A stretch of 64,000 nt of DNA from Streptomyces caniferus (GTDB taxonomy: Bacteria > Actinomycetota > Actinomycetes > Streptomycetales > Streptomycetaceae), in the NCBI RefSeq assembly GCF_009811555.1, contig NZ_BLIN01000001.1, positions 124,001 to 188,000 on the forward strand, read 5' to 3'. Each line of letters starts with the position of its first letter. Within the stretch, counting starts at the first letter, position 1. Position numbers and translations under genes: made by a program. The notes under the pieces are model-generated. The model was not told where the DNA came from and ran no database searches. It worked only from the letters and a program-made list of their open reading frames with translations. This document shows positions 36,875 through 46,489 of this stretch, piece after piece.

Positions 36875-37324
36875 ATGGAGACCACCAGCCGCACCACGGC
36901 CGGGCCCGCCCACCTCGACCGTCCGCACATCCGGCGGGCCTTCGGCACGGTCAAGATCCTCGTCGCGGCCTACGGTGTGCTGAGCGCCGCCGTCCTCCTC
37001 ACCGTCGCCCTCCTCGCGCTCTCCGGACACCCGGTGACGTCGTTCCTGTGGGGCCGGTCGGCCGGAGTGCTCGCGAGCGCCGCGGTGACCTACTGGCTGA
37101 CCGTCCTCGCCGCACGGGGAGCACGGTGGGCGTTTCTGCGCCTGCGGATCATCTCGGTCGTGATGCCGGTCGCGATCGTCGGCGTCGACATGATCCCCGG
37201 TGTCTGCCCGGCGTGGTTCGCCCTCGTGCAGGCCCTCTGCGCCGTCGCCGTGGCAGCGGCCGCTTTCGTCGTCAACGGAGCCGGCCTGCGCGGCGCCTTC
37301 CCCAAGGCGGCCAAGGCGGGCTGA
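36875..37324 (+). CDS. Small four-helix membrane protein, unknown function
   Basis: The ATG at 36875 has AGGGAAGAAGG upstream. The 149-residue protein has about four hydrophobic segments (VKILVAAYGVLSAAVLLTVALLAL; SAGVLASAAVTYWLTVLAA; IISVVMPVAIVGVDMIPG; FALVQALCAVAVAAAAFVV). It is divergent from the sensor kinase, whose target it could be, since membrane proteins adjacent to such systems are often regulated by them. No family recognised. Confidence 0.7.
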   Translation: METTSRTTAGPAHLDRPHIRRAFGTVKILVAAYGVLSAAVLLTVALLALSGHPVTSFLWGRSAGVLASAAVTYWLTVLAARGARWAFLRLRIISVVMPVAIVGVDMIPGVCPAWFALVQALCAVAVAAAAFVVNGAGLRGAFPKAAKAG

Positions 37325-37434
37325 GCTCCTCGGTGCCCGCACGCCCGAGGAAGAGCCCCGCACTCCGCGACCGAGCGGCGTACGGGGCTGCCCGGGGCCG
37401 GGCGCAAGGAGCGGGGCAAAGGTGCGAGCGGGCC

Positions 37435-38964
37435 TCAGTCCTTGCCGTCGCCCTGCCGGTGGCGGAGGCCCAGGCGGCTGTGCGAGCGCCCGTACAGGAA
37501 GTAGACGCCGAACCCGATGATCATCCAGATCGCGAACCGGACCCAGGTCTCGGCGGGCAGATTGAGCATCAGCCACACCGAGGCGAGCACCGACAGCGCC
37601 GGCACCACCGGCACCCAGGGGGTGCGGAAGGAGCGGGGCAGGTCGGGCCGGGAGCGACGGAGCAGCACGACACCGACGGCGACCACGACGAACGCGAAGA
37701 GGGTGCCGATGTTGACCAGTTCGGCGAGTTCGTCGATCGAGGTGAAGCCGGAGACGACGGCGACGACCCCGCCCAGCACGAGGGTGGAGCGGTAGGGGGT
37801 CCCGAAGCGGGGGTGGGACCGGGAGAAGATCCGCGGCAGCAGCCCGTCCCGGCTCATCGCGAAGAAGACCCGGCTCTGGCCGAGCAGCAGGATCATGCAG
37901 ACGGAGGTCAGGCCGACGGCGGCACCGAAGCTGATCGTGTCGGCGAAGAAGGGGTGGCCGAGGTCCTTGAAGGCATCGGCGAGCGGGGCGTCGGTGGAGA
38001 GCTTGCTGTATTTCTCCATACCGGTGACGACGACCGAGACGGCCACATAGAGCACGGTGCAGATGGCCAGCGAGCCGAGGATGCCGCGCGGCACGTCGCG
38101 CTGCGGGTTGCGGGTCTCCTCGGCGGCGGTGGCCACGATGTCGAAGCCGATGAAGGCGAAGAAGACCACGGCCGCGGCGGCGAAGATGCCCATGGTCCCG
38201 AAGTTGGACGGGGCGAATCCGAAGAGCAGCTGCGACAGCGGCGCAGCGAGTCCGCCGCCGCCCTCGCTGGGCTTGCTGGGCGGGATGAACGGGGTGTAGT
38301 TGGCGCCGCTGATGAGGAAGGCTCCGGCGACGATGACCAGCAGGACGACGGTGACCTTGATCGCGACGACCACCGCCGTCACCCGCGAGGACAGTTTCAT
38401 CCCGAGCACCAGGATGCCGGTCAGCGCCAGCACGAGGAGGGTGGCGAGCAGGTCGAAGCCGAAGTGCCCCTCATGGGTGCCGGAGAGCCCCGGGGGCAGA
38501 TGCAGCCCGGCGCTGTCCAGAAGTGAGCGCACATAACCGGACCAGCCGACGGCGACCACCGCACAGCCCAGGGCGAGTTCCAGGATCAGGTCCCAGCCGA
38601 TGATCCAGGCCGGCAGTTCGCCGAGCGAGGCGTACGAGAAGGTGTAGGCCGAGCCGGCGACCGGCACGGTGGAGGCGAACTCCGCGTAGCACAGGGCCGC
38701 CAGCGCACAGACCACGCCGGCGACGACGAACGACAGGGCCACGGCGGGCCCGGCCTGCTCCTTGGCGATTTTGCCGGTGAGGACGAAAATGCCGGTGCCG
38801 ATGACGACACCGACACCGAAGACGGTCAGATCGAGCGCCGACAGGGACTTTTTGAGCGAGTGCTCCGGCTCCTCGGTGTCCAGGATCGACTGCTCTACAG
38901 TCTTCGTCCGGAACATGCCGCGATTGCGGCGCGAATCGTGTGGTGTGCCGTGCTGTGTGCTCAT
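37435..38964 (-). CDS. APC-family cationic amino acid permease
   Basis: The 509-residue protein has about 12-13 hydrophobic segments, with the APC start LSALDLTVFGVGVVIGTGIFVLTG, GPAVALSFVVAGVVCALAALCYAEFAS and VFFAFIGFDIVATAAEETRNPQRDVPRGI. These motifs match the cationic amino acid transporter (CAT/YfnA-like) branch of the amino acid-polyamine-organocation family. It stands alone, upstream in orientation of the dxs terminator. Confidence 0.9.
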   Translation of the reverse strand: MSTQHGTPHDSRRNRGMFRTKTVEQSILDTEEPEHSLKKSLSALDLTVFGVGVVIGTGIFVLTGKIAKEQAGPAVALSFVVAGVVCALAALCYAEFASTVPVAGSAYTFSYASLGELPAWIIGWDLILELALGCAVVAVGWSGYVRSLLDSAGLHLPPGLSGTHEGHFGFDLLATLLVLALTGILVLGMKLSSRVTAVVVAIKVTVVLLVIVAGAFLISGANYTPFIPPSKPSEGGGGLAAPLSQLLFGFAPSNFGTMGIFAAAAVVFFAFIGFDIVATAAEETRNPQRDVPRGILGSLAICTVLYVAVSVVVTGMEKYSKLSTDAPLADAFKDLGHPFFADTISFGAAVGLTSVCMILLLGQSRVFFAMSRDGLLPRIFSRSHPRFGTPYRSTLVLGGVVAVVSGFTSIDELAELVNIGTLFAFVVVAVGVVLLRRSRPDLPRSFRTPWVPVVPALSVLASVWLMLNLPAETWVRFAIWMIIGFGVYFLYGRSHSRLGLRHRQGDGKD

Positions 38965-39099
38965 GGGCGAACCTCCGCCTGGACGACCCTCGCAACTCTC
39001 CTGAACTGACCGAGTCTCCGCAATGTCAGGAAACAGTCAGCTTCGGCGGGCCTCCGAACGGCCGGGATTCACCCGATGGAGTGTGGCCGCGTCCATGCC

Positions 39100-39144
39100 G
39101 ATGGGCCGGGCGGAACATCCGTACGGATGACCGGCCGGCCCATC
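39100..39144 (-). terminator. Terminator-like hairpin after dxs
   Basis: Arms GATGGGCCGG (39100-39109) and CCGGCCCATC (39135-39144) enclose an inner palindrome CATCCGTACGGATG. It lies 20 bases beyond the dxs stop. Confidence 0.55.
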
Positions 39145-39163
39145 GTGCTGGGTGTCGGTGGAA

Positions 39164-41122
39164 TCAGTCGCGGGCGGCCTCGGCCCGCTCGGCCACGCCG
39201 TTGCTGCCGGCGGGCGCGGAACGCAGCTGGGACTGCGAGAGGCCGTCGATCTTGGACACCAGGCCGGTCACCTGACGGGCGATGTCCGGTGCGGTGAGCC
39301 CGATCTCCGCCATGACCTCCTTGCGGGAGGCGTGGCCGAGGAACCGCTCGGGGATGCCGAAGTCGCGCAGCGGCAGGTCGACACCGGCGTCCCGCAGGGC
39401 CTGCGCGACGGCCGAACCGACGCCGCCGGAACGGATGTTGTCCTCGACGGTGACCACGACCCGGTGCTTCGCGGCGAGGCCCGGCAGCGCCTCGTCGACC
39501 GGCTTGACCCAGCGCGGGTCGACGACGGTGGTGGAGATGCCCTGCTTGTCGAGGAGGTCGGCGATCTCCAGGCACATCGGGGCGAGTGCGCCCACGGAGA
39601 CCAGCAGGACGTCCGGGCGCTTGACGGAGTCGGCCGGCCGGCGCAGCACGTCCATGCCGCCCACCCGCTCGATGGCCTCGACGGCCGGGCCGACCGCGCC
39701 CTTGGAGTAGCGCACGACGGTGGGCGCGTCATCGACCTCGACGGCCTCGCGCAGCTGGGCGCGGACCTGGTCGGCGTCGCGCGGTGCGGCGATCCGCAGA
39801 CCGGGCACGACCTGCAGGATCGACATGTCCCACATGCCGTTGTGGGAGGCGCCGTCGGTGCCGGTGACACCGGCCCGGTCCAGCACGAAGGTGACGCCGC
39901 ACTTGTGCAGCGCCACGTCCATCAGCACCTGGTCGAAGGCGCGGTTGAGGAAGGTGGCGTAGACCGCGAAGACCGGGTGCAGACCGCCGGTGGCCATGCC
40001 CGCCGCCGAGACCGCACCGTGCTGCTCGGCGATGCCGACGTCGTAGACGCGGTCGGGGAAGGCCTTGGCGAACTTGTCCAGGCCGACGGGCTGGAGCATG
40101 GCCGCCGTGATGGCCACGATGTCCTCGCGCTCCTTGCCGAGCTCGACCATCTCGTCGCCGAAGACGGACGTCCAGTCCTTGCCGCCCGAGGAGATGGGCA
40201 GACCGGTGTCGGGGTGGATCTTGCCGACGGCGTGGAAGCGGTCCGCCTCGTCCTGGAGGGCGGGCTGGTAGCCGCGGCCCTTCTCGGTGAGGCAGTGCAC
40301 GATGACCGGACCGCCGAAGCGCTTGGCGCGCGTCAGGGCGGATTCCAGCGCCTCGATGTCATGGCCGTCGATCGGGCCGACGTACTTCAGGCCCAGGTCC
40401 TCGAACATGCCCTGCGGGGCGATGAAGTCCTTCAGGCCCTTCTTGGCGCCGTGCAGGGTCTCGTAGAGCGGCTTGCCGACGACGGGCGTGCGCTCCAGCA
40501 GGTCCTTGCCGCGGGCCAGGAACCGCTCGTAGCCGTCCGTGGTGCGCAGCGTCGCCAGGTGGTTGGCGAGGCCGCCGATGGTCGGGGCGTAGGAGCGCTC
40601 GTTGTCGTTGACGACGATGACGAGCGGGCGGTCCTTGGCGGCGGCGATGTTGTTGAGCGCCTCCCAGGCCATGCCACCGGTCAGCGCGCCGTCACCGATG
40701 ACCGCGGCGACCCGGTTGTCCGACCCGCGTACCTCGTTGGCCTTGGCGATGCCCTCGGCCCAGCCCAGGACCGTGGAGGCATGGCTGTTCTCGATGACGT
40801 CGTGCTCGGACTCGGCACGGGAGGGGTAGCCGGACAGGCCGCCCTTCGCCTTGAGCCTGGAGAAGTCCTGACGGCCGGTGAGCAGCTTGTGCACGTAGGA
40901 CTGGTGCCCGGTGTCGAAGAGCACCTTGTCCTTCGGGGAGTCGAAGACACGGTGCAGGGCGATGGTCAGTTCGACCACGCCGAGGTTCGGCCCGAGGTGT
41001 CCGCCGGTCTTGGACACCGCGTCGACAAGGAAGGTACGGATCTCCCCCGCCAGCTGCTCGAGCTGCTCCGGGCCCAGTCGGTCCAGATCGCGCGGTCCCC
41101 TGATGCGGGAAAGCAACGCCAC
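39164..41122 (-). CDS. dxs: 1-deoxy-D-xylulose-5-phosphate synthase Dxs
   Basis: The GTG at 41122 follows AAGGAGG. The 652-residue transketolase-like enzyme has the thiamine-diphosphate motif [16 protein letters not shown], the DXS segments [21 protein letters not shown] and [16 protein letters not shown], and the pyrimidine-domain glutamate in [17 protein letters not shown]. It condenses pyruvate with glyceraldehyde-3-phosphate, the first step of the MEP isoprenoid pathway. Its leader contains a three-copy heptad repeat ending in the ribosome site. Confidence 0.97.
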   Translation of the reverse strand: MALLSRIRGPRDLDRLGPEQLEQLAGEIRTFLVDAVSKTGGHLGPNLGVVELTIALHRVFDSPKDKVLFDTGHQSYVHKLLTGRQDFSRLKAKGGLSGYPSRAESEHDVIENSHASTVLGWAEGIAKANEVRGSDNRVAAVIGDGALTGGMAWEALNNIAAAKDRPLVIVVNDNERSYAPTIGGLANHLATLRTTDGYERFLARGKDLLERTPVVGKPLYETLHGAKKGLKDFIAPQGMFEDLGLKYVGPIDGHDIEALESALTRAKRFGGPVIVHCLTEKGRGYQPALQDEADRFHAVGKIHPDTGLPISSGGKDWTSVFGDEMVELGKEREDIVAITAAMLQPVGLDKFAKAFPDRVYDVGIAEQHGAVSAAGMATGGLHPVFAVYATFLNRAFDQVLMDVALHKCGVTFVLDRAGVTGTDGASHNGMWDMSILQVVPGLRIAAPRDADQVRAQLREAVEVDDAPTVVRYSKGAVGPAVEAIERVGGMDVLRRPADSVKRPDVLLVSVGALAPMCLEIADLLDKQGISTTVVDPRWVKPVDEALPGLAAKHRVVVTVEDNIRSGGVGSAVAQALRDAGVDLPLRDFGIPERFLGHASRKEVMAEIGLTAPDIARQVTGLVSKIDGLSQSQLRSAPAGSNGVAERAEAARD

Positions 41123-41132
41123 CCCTGCCTCC

Positions 41133-41153
41133 TTGCTGCTTGCTGCTTGCTGC
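41133..41153 (-). repeat. Three tandem 7-bp repeats in the dxs leader
   Basis: On the coding strand GCAGCAA is repeated three times, the last copy running straight into the dxs ribosome site AAGGAGG. A change of copy number would alter the distance between promoter and start. Confidence 0.7.
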
Positions 41154-41280
41154 CGTGGATCGAGCTTGCCGATCAGATGAGTCTAATGTCGCGCCCGGCG
41201 CGCCGACGCCCGGGCCTTGCGATGTATGTCACTCGGGTGAAACGGGCCGTGGCGCACGGCCCGGGTGGGCCGCCGCACGC

Positions 41281-41321
41281 GCGCCGGCCCCCACCGGATC
41301 ATGCCCGGTGGGGGCCGGCGC
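41281..41321 (-). terminator. Terminator of the xylose-type ABC operon
   Basis: Perfect 17-bp stem GCGCCGGCCCCCACCGG / CCGGTGGGGGCCGGCGC with a seven-base loop, 20 bases after the permease stop. Confidence 0.85.
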
Positions 41322-41340
41322 CGTCGGGCGACAGGCGCGG

Positions 41341-42648
41341 TCAGGTACGTCCGGCTGTCTTCTGCGTCCGGCGGGAGACCGAGTCGATCACCACGGCGGC
41401 GAGCAGCACCGCACCGGTGATCATGTACTGGATCTCGCTGGCCATGCCGAGCAGGTTCAGGCCCTGCTGGATCGACTGGATGACCAGCATGCCCAGCAGC
41501 GCGGACCAGATCTTGCCGCGGCCGCCGAAGAGGCTGGTGCCGCCGATGACGGCCGCCGCGATGACGTTCATCAGGGTGTTGCCGGAGCCCAGGTTCTTGG
41601 TGGCGCCACCGGAGAGGCTGGCGATGAAGAGGCCGCCGAAGGCCGCGAGCATGCCCGAGATGGCGAAGACGCTGATCCGGATCTTGTTCACATTGATACC
41701 GGCCCGGCGCGCCGCCTCGGCGTTGCCGCCGACCGCGAAGATCTGCCGGCCGTAGGGGGTGCGGCGCACCACGAAGTCGGCGATGACCAGGACCGCGAGG
41801 AACAGCACCAGGGCCAGCGGCAGACCGCGGGCGCCGGCCGGCTCGTTCAGGACGTAGGCGACGACGAAGGCGATCACCGCGACCACGCCGGTGCGCAGCA
41901 GGATCTCGCTGAGCGGCCGGGAGGGCAGCGCGGCGGCCTTGCGGCGCTTGCTGTCCAGCAGCAGCGACCCGGCGTAGGCGAGGACCGCGATCAGCGCGAG
42001 ACCGTAGGCCGCGGCCTTGTCCTCGAAGTAGTAGCCGGTGAGGTTCTCCACCACGCTGCCGCTCGGCGTGTTGATGGAGCCTTCCTTGCCCATCATCCAG
42101 ATCTGCAGGCCGCTCCAGCCGAGGAAACCGGCCAGTGTGACGACGAAGGCCGGCACGCCGATCTTGGCGAAAAAGAACCCATGGAGGGCACCGATCGCCA
42201 CACCGGCCACGATGGCGATCAGGACGGCGAGCCAGTCGTTGACGCCCTTGGTGACGCTGAGCACGGCCCATACCGCCGCGCCGACGCCCGCCACCGAGCC
42301 GACCGACAGGTCGATCTCGCCGAGCAGCAGCACGAAGACGATGCCGACGGCCATGATCCCGAGGCCGGAGGTGTAGACACCGATGTTCGCGAGGCTGTCG
42401 GCGGACAGGAAGCTGTGGTTCTTGAGCTGGAAGACGACCGCGATCACGATCAGGCCGATGACGACCGGCAGCGAGCCCAGCTCACCACCGCGCACCCGGC
42501 GCTTGAAGTCGTTGAGATAGCCCGTGAAGCCCTGTTCGCGGACGAGCAGGCGGGGGTCGACGGCGGCCGGCTGGGGGGCGTCGGCGGGCGGGGCGGCCAC
42601 GGTCGCCTCGTCCTCGCCCGCGGCGGGCTGCTTGGTGAGATCACTCAT
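41341..42648 (-). CDS. xylH: Sugar ABC transporter permease, XylH-like
   Basis: The ATG at 42648 overlaps the ATPase stop by four bases. The 435-residue protein has about ten membrane segments, the family start (GSLPVVIGLIVIAVVFQ), LLGEIDLSVGSVAGVGAAVWA and RRAGINVNKIRISVFAISGMLAAFGGLFIASL, all typical of the CUT2 family permeases for xylose and ribose. It is the membrane part of the importer encoded with the ATPase at 42645 and the binding protein at 43738. Confidence 0.92.
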   Translation of the reverse strand: MSDLTKQPAAGEDEATVAAPPADAPQPAAVDPRLLVREQGFTGYLNDFKRRVRGGELGSLPVVIGLIVIAVVFQLKNHSFLSADSLANIGVYTSGLGIMAVGIVFVLLLGEIDLSVGSVAGVGAAVWAVLSVTKGVNDWLAVLIAIVAGVAIGALHGFFFAKIGVPAFVVTLAGFLGWSGLQIWMMGKEGSINTPSGSVVENLTGYYFEDKAAAYGLALIAVLAYAGSLLLDSKRRKAAALPSRPLSEILLRTGVVAVIAFVVAYVLNEPAGARGLPLALVLFLAVLVIADFVVRRTPYGRQIFAVGGNAEAARRAGINVNKIRISVFAISGMLAAFGGLFIASLSGGATKNLGSGNTLMNVIAAAVIGGTSLFGGRGKIWSALLGMLVIQSIQQGLNLLGMASEIQYMITGAVLLAAVVIDSVSRRTQKTAGRT

Positions 42649-43436
42649 GCGCCGGCCTCCTTCTTCACCTGGTCCGTACGCGCCTTACGGCGGGTCACGG
42701 CGTTGTCCGAGGCGCCGGTGATGGCGGCGACGACCTCTTCGTGGGAGGTGCCCTCGACATCGAAGACACCGTTGTTGCGGCCCAGCCGCAGCACCGCGAC
42801 ACGGTCCGCGACGGCCTGCACATCGGCCATGTTGTGGCTGATGAGGATGACGCCGAGCTCGCGCTCGCGCAGCCGCTCGACGAGGTCGAGGACCTGGGCG
42901 GTCTGCTCGACGCCGAGGGCGGCGGTGGGCTCGTCGAGGATGACGACCTTGGGGTCGCCGATCAGCGCACGGGCGATCGCGACGACCTGCCGCTGGCCTC
43001 CGGAGAGCGCGGCGACGGGGATGCGGACGCTCGGGATGCGGATGGACAGGGTGTCCAGCAGCTCCCTGGCGCGCTTCTCCATCGCGATCTCGTCGAGGAC
43101 GCCCGCGGTGCGGATCTCGTTGCCGAGGAAGAGATTGGCGACGACGTCGAGGTTGTCGCAGAGCGCGAGGTCCTGGTAGACGGTGGCGACGCCGAGTTCC
43201 TGGGCGTCGTGCGGCTTGTTGATGCGTACCGCCACGCCTTCCCATTCGATGGCGCCGTCGTCGACCGGGTGGACGCCCGAGATGGTCTTGACGAGCGTGG
43301 ACTTGCCGGCGCCGTTGTCGCCGACGAGGGCGACCACCTCACCGGGGTGGATCTCCAGGGTGACGTCCGTGAGTGCTTGGACGGCGCCGAACCGCTTGGA
43401 GACTCCGCGCAACGCCAGCACAGGCGTAGCGGACAC
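42645..43436 (-). CDS. xylG: Sugar ABC transporter ATPase, single-domain XylG-like
   Basis: The GTG at 43436 has AAGGAG nine bases upstream; a longer frame reaches 43463. The 263-residue protein has Walker A GDNGAGKST, signature LSGGQRQVVAIARAL and Walker B VVILDEPTAALG. Most CUT2 ATPases (XylG, RbsA) have two fused domains of about 500 residues; this one has a single domain and must dimerise, as in the fructose/xylose FrcA-type systems. It couples ATP hydrolysis to sugar import. Confidence 0.92.
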   Translation of the reverse strand: MSATPVLALRGVSKRFGAVQALTDVTLEIHPGEVVALVGDNGAGKSTLVKTISGVHPVDDGAIEWEGVAVRINKPHDAQELGVATVYQDLALCDNLDVVANLFLGNEIRTAGVLDEIAMEKRARELLDTLSIRIPSVRIPVAALSGGQRQVVAIARALIGDPKVVILDEPTAALGVEQTAQVLDLVERLRERELGVILISHNMADVQAVADRVAVLRLGRNNGVFDVEGTSHEEVVAAITGASDNAVTRRKARTDQVKKEAGA

Positions 43437-43737
43437 GTGAATCATCTCCTTCGCCGCCGTCACAACGGCGGGGATGGTGGTGCGTGGAGCGGGGGGCTTG
43501 CGGGGAACGGTCCGGCGTCCGCGCCCGGGGCGGGATGCGGCCGGGACGGGACGCGGCCGGGCGGGGCAGGGCCGGGGCAGGGGCCGCGGGCACTGCCGCG
43601 CGGCCCCGCCGTGACCGGGGTCCGGGGCCCGAGGGCCCGGGGGGAGAGAGAAAGAGGTGGTGCCGGGGTGCCGTGGCCGGGAGACGTGGCCACGGACCGG
43701 GGCGGGAGCCGAGGGCCGGGGGCCGACGGCCGGGGGC

Positions 43738-44832
43738 CTACTTGATGCCGGCCGCCTCGCAGGCCTTCTTGACGTCGCCGGTGCAGATCTGGCTCGCCTT
43801 GTAGACCTTGTCCTTGATGATCGTGGAGGCGATGTTGTCCTTGGTCACGATCTGCGCGTCGTAGAGCTTGGCCGGGATGCCCTTGACCTCGCCGCTGAGG
43901 CTGTCGACCTTGGTGTCCGTCAGGGAGTCGATCTTCCCGCCCTTGAGCAGCTTGACGGCGATCTCGGCGGTGGAGTCGGCCTGCGGCTTGATCTGCTTGT
44001 AGATCGTGAAGGCCTGGTCGCCCTTGAGGATCCGCTGCAGACCGGCGAGCTCGGCGTCCTGGCCGCCGACCGGGACCTTGACGCCCTTCTGCTTGAGGGC
44101 GGTGATGATGCCGCCGGCCATGCCGTCGTTGCCGGAGTAGACGCCCTGGAAGCCGTCCTTGCCGAGCGAGTCGAGGGCGGCGCCCATCTTCCTGTTGGCC
44201 TCGTCCGACGACCAGTCCGGGATGTCCTGCTCGTACGCGATCTTCTTGACCTGCTTGTCGAGGACGCTGTGGGCGCCCTTCTTGAAGAACGGCATGTTCG
44301 GGTCGGTCGGCGAGCCGTTGATCATGACGACCTTGCTGTCCTTGGCCTTGTCGCCGAGCGCCTTGACCAGCGCCTGGCCCTGCAGGCGGCCGATCTTCTC
44401 GTTGTCGTAGGACACATACGCGGAGAGCTTGCCCTCGGCCAGCCGGTCGTAGGCGACGACCTTGACGCCCTTCTTGGCGGCCTGGTTCACCCAGGACTTG
44501 GTCGCCTTGAAGTCGACGGAGTCCAGAATGATCACCTTCACGCCCTGGGTGATCAGCGCGTCGAACTGCTTCTTCTGGTTCTCGGTGTCCTGCGAGGCGT
44601 TGTTGTACCGCACCTTGCAGTCGCTGCAGAGCGCCTTGATCTTCGACTCGATGAGCGGGCGGTCGAAGGTCTCGTACCGGGTGGTCTTGTTCTCCGGCAG
44701 CAGCAGGCCGATCGTCTTGTTGTCGCCGCCGCCCGACTTGGCGCCGTCGCCGGCCTTGCCGCACGCGGCCACGGAGAGCGCCATCGAAACGGCGGCGGTG
44801 CCTATGACGACGCGACGCGTCCAAACGTTCAT
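43738..44832 (-). CDS. xylF: Sugar-binding lipoprotein, XylF-like
   Basis: The 364-residue protein has a signal sequence with lipobox SVAACG (residues ~19-24), then the periplasmic-binding fold TIGLLLPENKTTRYETFDRPL, ALITQGVKVIILDSV, KKGVKVVAYDRLAEG, MINGSPTDPN and GVYSGNDGMAGGIITALKQKG. These match D-xylose-binding XylF proteins. It is first in the operon; the ~275-base gap between it and the ATPase is GC-rich and may hold an RNA-processing or attenuation structure, keeping binding protein levels higher. Confidence 0.92.
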   Translation of the reverse strand: MNVWTRRVVIGTAAVSMALSVAACGKAGDGAKSGGGDNKTIGLLLPENKTTRYETFDRPLIESKIKALCSDCKVRYNNASQDTENQKKQFDALITQGVKVIILDSVDFKATKSWVNQAAKKGVKVVAYDRLAEGKLSAYVSYDNEKIGRLQGQALVKALGDKAKDSKVVMINGSPTDPNMPFFKKGAHSVLDKQVKKIAYEQDIPDWSSDEANRKMGAALDSLGKDGFQGVYSGNDGMAGGIITALKQKGVKVPVGGQDAELAGLQRILKGDQAFTIYKQIKPQADSTAEIAVKLLKGGKIDSLTDTKVDSLSGEVKGIPAKLYDAQIVTKDNIASTIIKDKVYKASQICTGDVKKACEAAGIK

Positions 44833-44955
44833 TGGGGTGCCTCCCTGACGAGGCCGCGTCCTTGCGGCCGAGGTGGCTGGAAGTCAACTCGGCCGCCAGC
44901 CGACCGTCAAGGAGTAAATCCTTAACGAGATGACAACGGTGCCATGCGTTAGCTG

Positions 44956-44964
44956 TGTGAACTC
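44956..44964. promoter_or_regulatory. Motif TGTGAACTC upstream of xylF
   Basis: The same nine bases occur at 46287-46295 upstream of the ROK regulator. Both are in promoter positions, so they may be operator elements for that regulator. Nine shared bases is weak evidence. Confidence 0.25.
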
Positions 44965-44971
44965 AGCGCTT

Positions 44972-46171
44972 TCACGCTAGGGCCGGCGCGTCCGCGGATC
45001 GCGCACCGTCGAGCAGGGTCGAATCGCCCATCTCGCTCAGCACCAGCGCCAGCGCCCCCAGCACCTCCGCACGCCCCCCGAGCGTGCCGGGGACGATCCC
45101 CAACTGCCGTGCCGCACTGGGAATCGCGTACCGCGACACCGATTCACGGATCGGCGCCAGGACCAGCTCACCGGCCTCGGCAAGATCACCACCGAGCACC
45201 ACCCTGCTCGGATTGAGCAGATTGCACAGATTCGCCACACCGCTGCCGATATGACGGCCCACGTCCGCAATCACCCGCCGGCAGCCCGGGTCGCCCTCGC
45301 GGGCCAGCTGCACCACCCGCGCCATGGTCAGATCGGGGCCGTGGCTCGGCTGCAGCAGTGGGAGGACGTAGCGGGCCGCGGTGAAGGTCTCCAGGCAGCC
45401 GCGGTTGCCGCAGCGGCACACCGGACCGGACTCGTCCAGGGTGATGTGCCCGATCTCGCCCGCCGTGCCGCCCGGCCCCCGGTAGATCTGCCCGCTGATC
45501 ACCAGGCCGGCCCCGACACCGCTGGCGACCTTGATGTACGCCAGGTCGGCGGCACCCCGGCCACCGCCCCACACCAGCTCGCCCAGCGCGCCGAGGTTGG
45601 CGTCGTTGTCGACGTAGACGGGCACGCCGAGGCGCCCGGACAGCTCCTGGCTGGGGTTGGTCCCCGACCAGCCCGGCAGGATCGCCGTCGAGCCCAGCGT
45701 CCCGGACTCGACGTCGATGGGTCCCGGTACGCCCAGGCCGACGCCGATGACCTTGCCCGTGTCCAGCCCGGTGGCCGTGATCAGCCGGTTGACCAGCTCT
45801 TCCGCCCGGTCGAAGCCCTCCGCGGCGGAGGCGTCCACATCGATCGGCTCGGACTCCTCGGCGAGCACCTGGTGGGCGAGGTTGCCGACCGCCACCCGCA
45901 GATGGGAATGCCCGAAATCGACCCCTACGACGATGCCCGCGTCCCCGGAGAGGGAGACGCTGCGCGCCCGCCGCCCGCCCGCCGAGGTCGGGGTCACCTC
46001 AACGGTCCCGCCGTCCTTCAACTCGCGAACGATGTTGGAGACGGTGGCCGCGGACAGCCCCGTGCTCCGGGCGATCTCCGCCTGCGTGAGTGAGCCCGCC
46101 ATACGCACCGCACGTACGACCCGCTCCAGATTGGCCCGGTGCAGCGAGGACTGCGACCCAGGAGTCTCCAT
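44972..46171 (-). CDS. ROK-family transcriptional regulator (Rok7B7-like)
   Basis: The start is taken as ATG 46171 (METPGSQSS), giving 399 residues. It has an N-terminal winged helix-turn-helix (LTQAEIARSTGLSAATVSNIVRELKDGGTV) and a ROK domain with VVGVDFGHSHLRVAVG, VPGPIDVESG, DNDANLGALGE, GEIGHITLDESG and the zinc motif CRCGNRGCLE. Its position between a xylose transporter and ngcEFG is that of Rok7B7 in S. coelicolor, as I remember it, which links xylose, chitin-sugar uptake, carbon control and antibiotic production. It probably controls both flanking transporters. Confidence 0.88.
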   Translation of the reverse strand: METPGSQSSLHRANLERVVRAVRMAGSLTQAEIARSTGLSAATVSNIVRELKDGGTVEVTPTSAGGRRARSVSLSGDAGIVVGVDFGHSHLRVAVGNLAHQVLAEESEPIDVDASAAEGFDRAEELVNRLITATGLDTGKVIGVGLGVPGPIDVESGTLGSTAILPGWSGTNPSQELSGRLGVPVYVDNDANLGALGELVWGGGRGAADLAYIKVASGVGAGLVISGQIYRGPGGTAGEIGHITLDESGPVCRCGNRGCLETFTAARYVLPLLQPSHGPDLTMARVVQLAREGDPGCRRVIADVGRHIGSGVANLCNLLNPSRVVLGGDLAEAGELVLAPIRESVSRYAIPSAARQLGIVPGTLGGRAEVLGALALVLSEMGDSTLLDGARSADAPALA

Positions 46172-46489
46172 CGACTCATCCACTCCCGTCTGGGGCCGGG
46201 GGTGTCTCCCAGTGGTGACTGAGGGAGACACGACGACCGCCCACCGGCCGCACCCACACCCTTGTGGGACGGCCCTCGATTCAACATGTGAACTCTAAGC
46301 AGAACTCCAGCCGGGAAGTCTCGTCAAGGCGTTGAGCCCACACATGATCAGCGGGCGGTCCGCCGGGAAGCGCGAGGAGGCGGCCCCGCCGCAGCGGAGC
46401 CGCCCGGGAGCGGGGACCCGGCGAGGCGCGAAGTCGGCGCAAACGCGTCGTCGGCCGCCGGCCGGGAGACGCCGTCCCGGCCCGCTCCC
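46172..46489. promoter_or_regulatory. 318-bp region upstream of the ROK gene and downstream of ngcG
   Basis: No gene was found. It includes the TGTGAACTC motif (46287-46295) within an AT-richer stretch that probably holds the ROK promoter, and GC-rich inverted segments near 46380-46410 that may terminate the ngc operon. Confidence 0.4.

Noticed and set aside
35971..38526. A plus-strand frame of 851 codons over the kinase and permease region
   Set aside because: Low-complexity Arg/Gly/Glu composition, antisense to two recognisable genes, no family resemblance.
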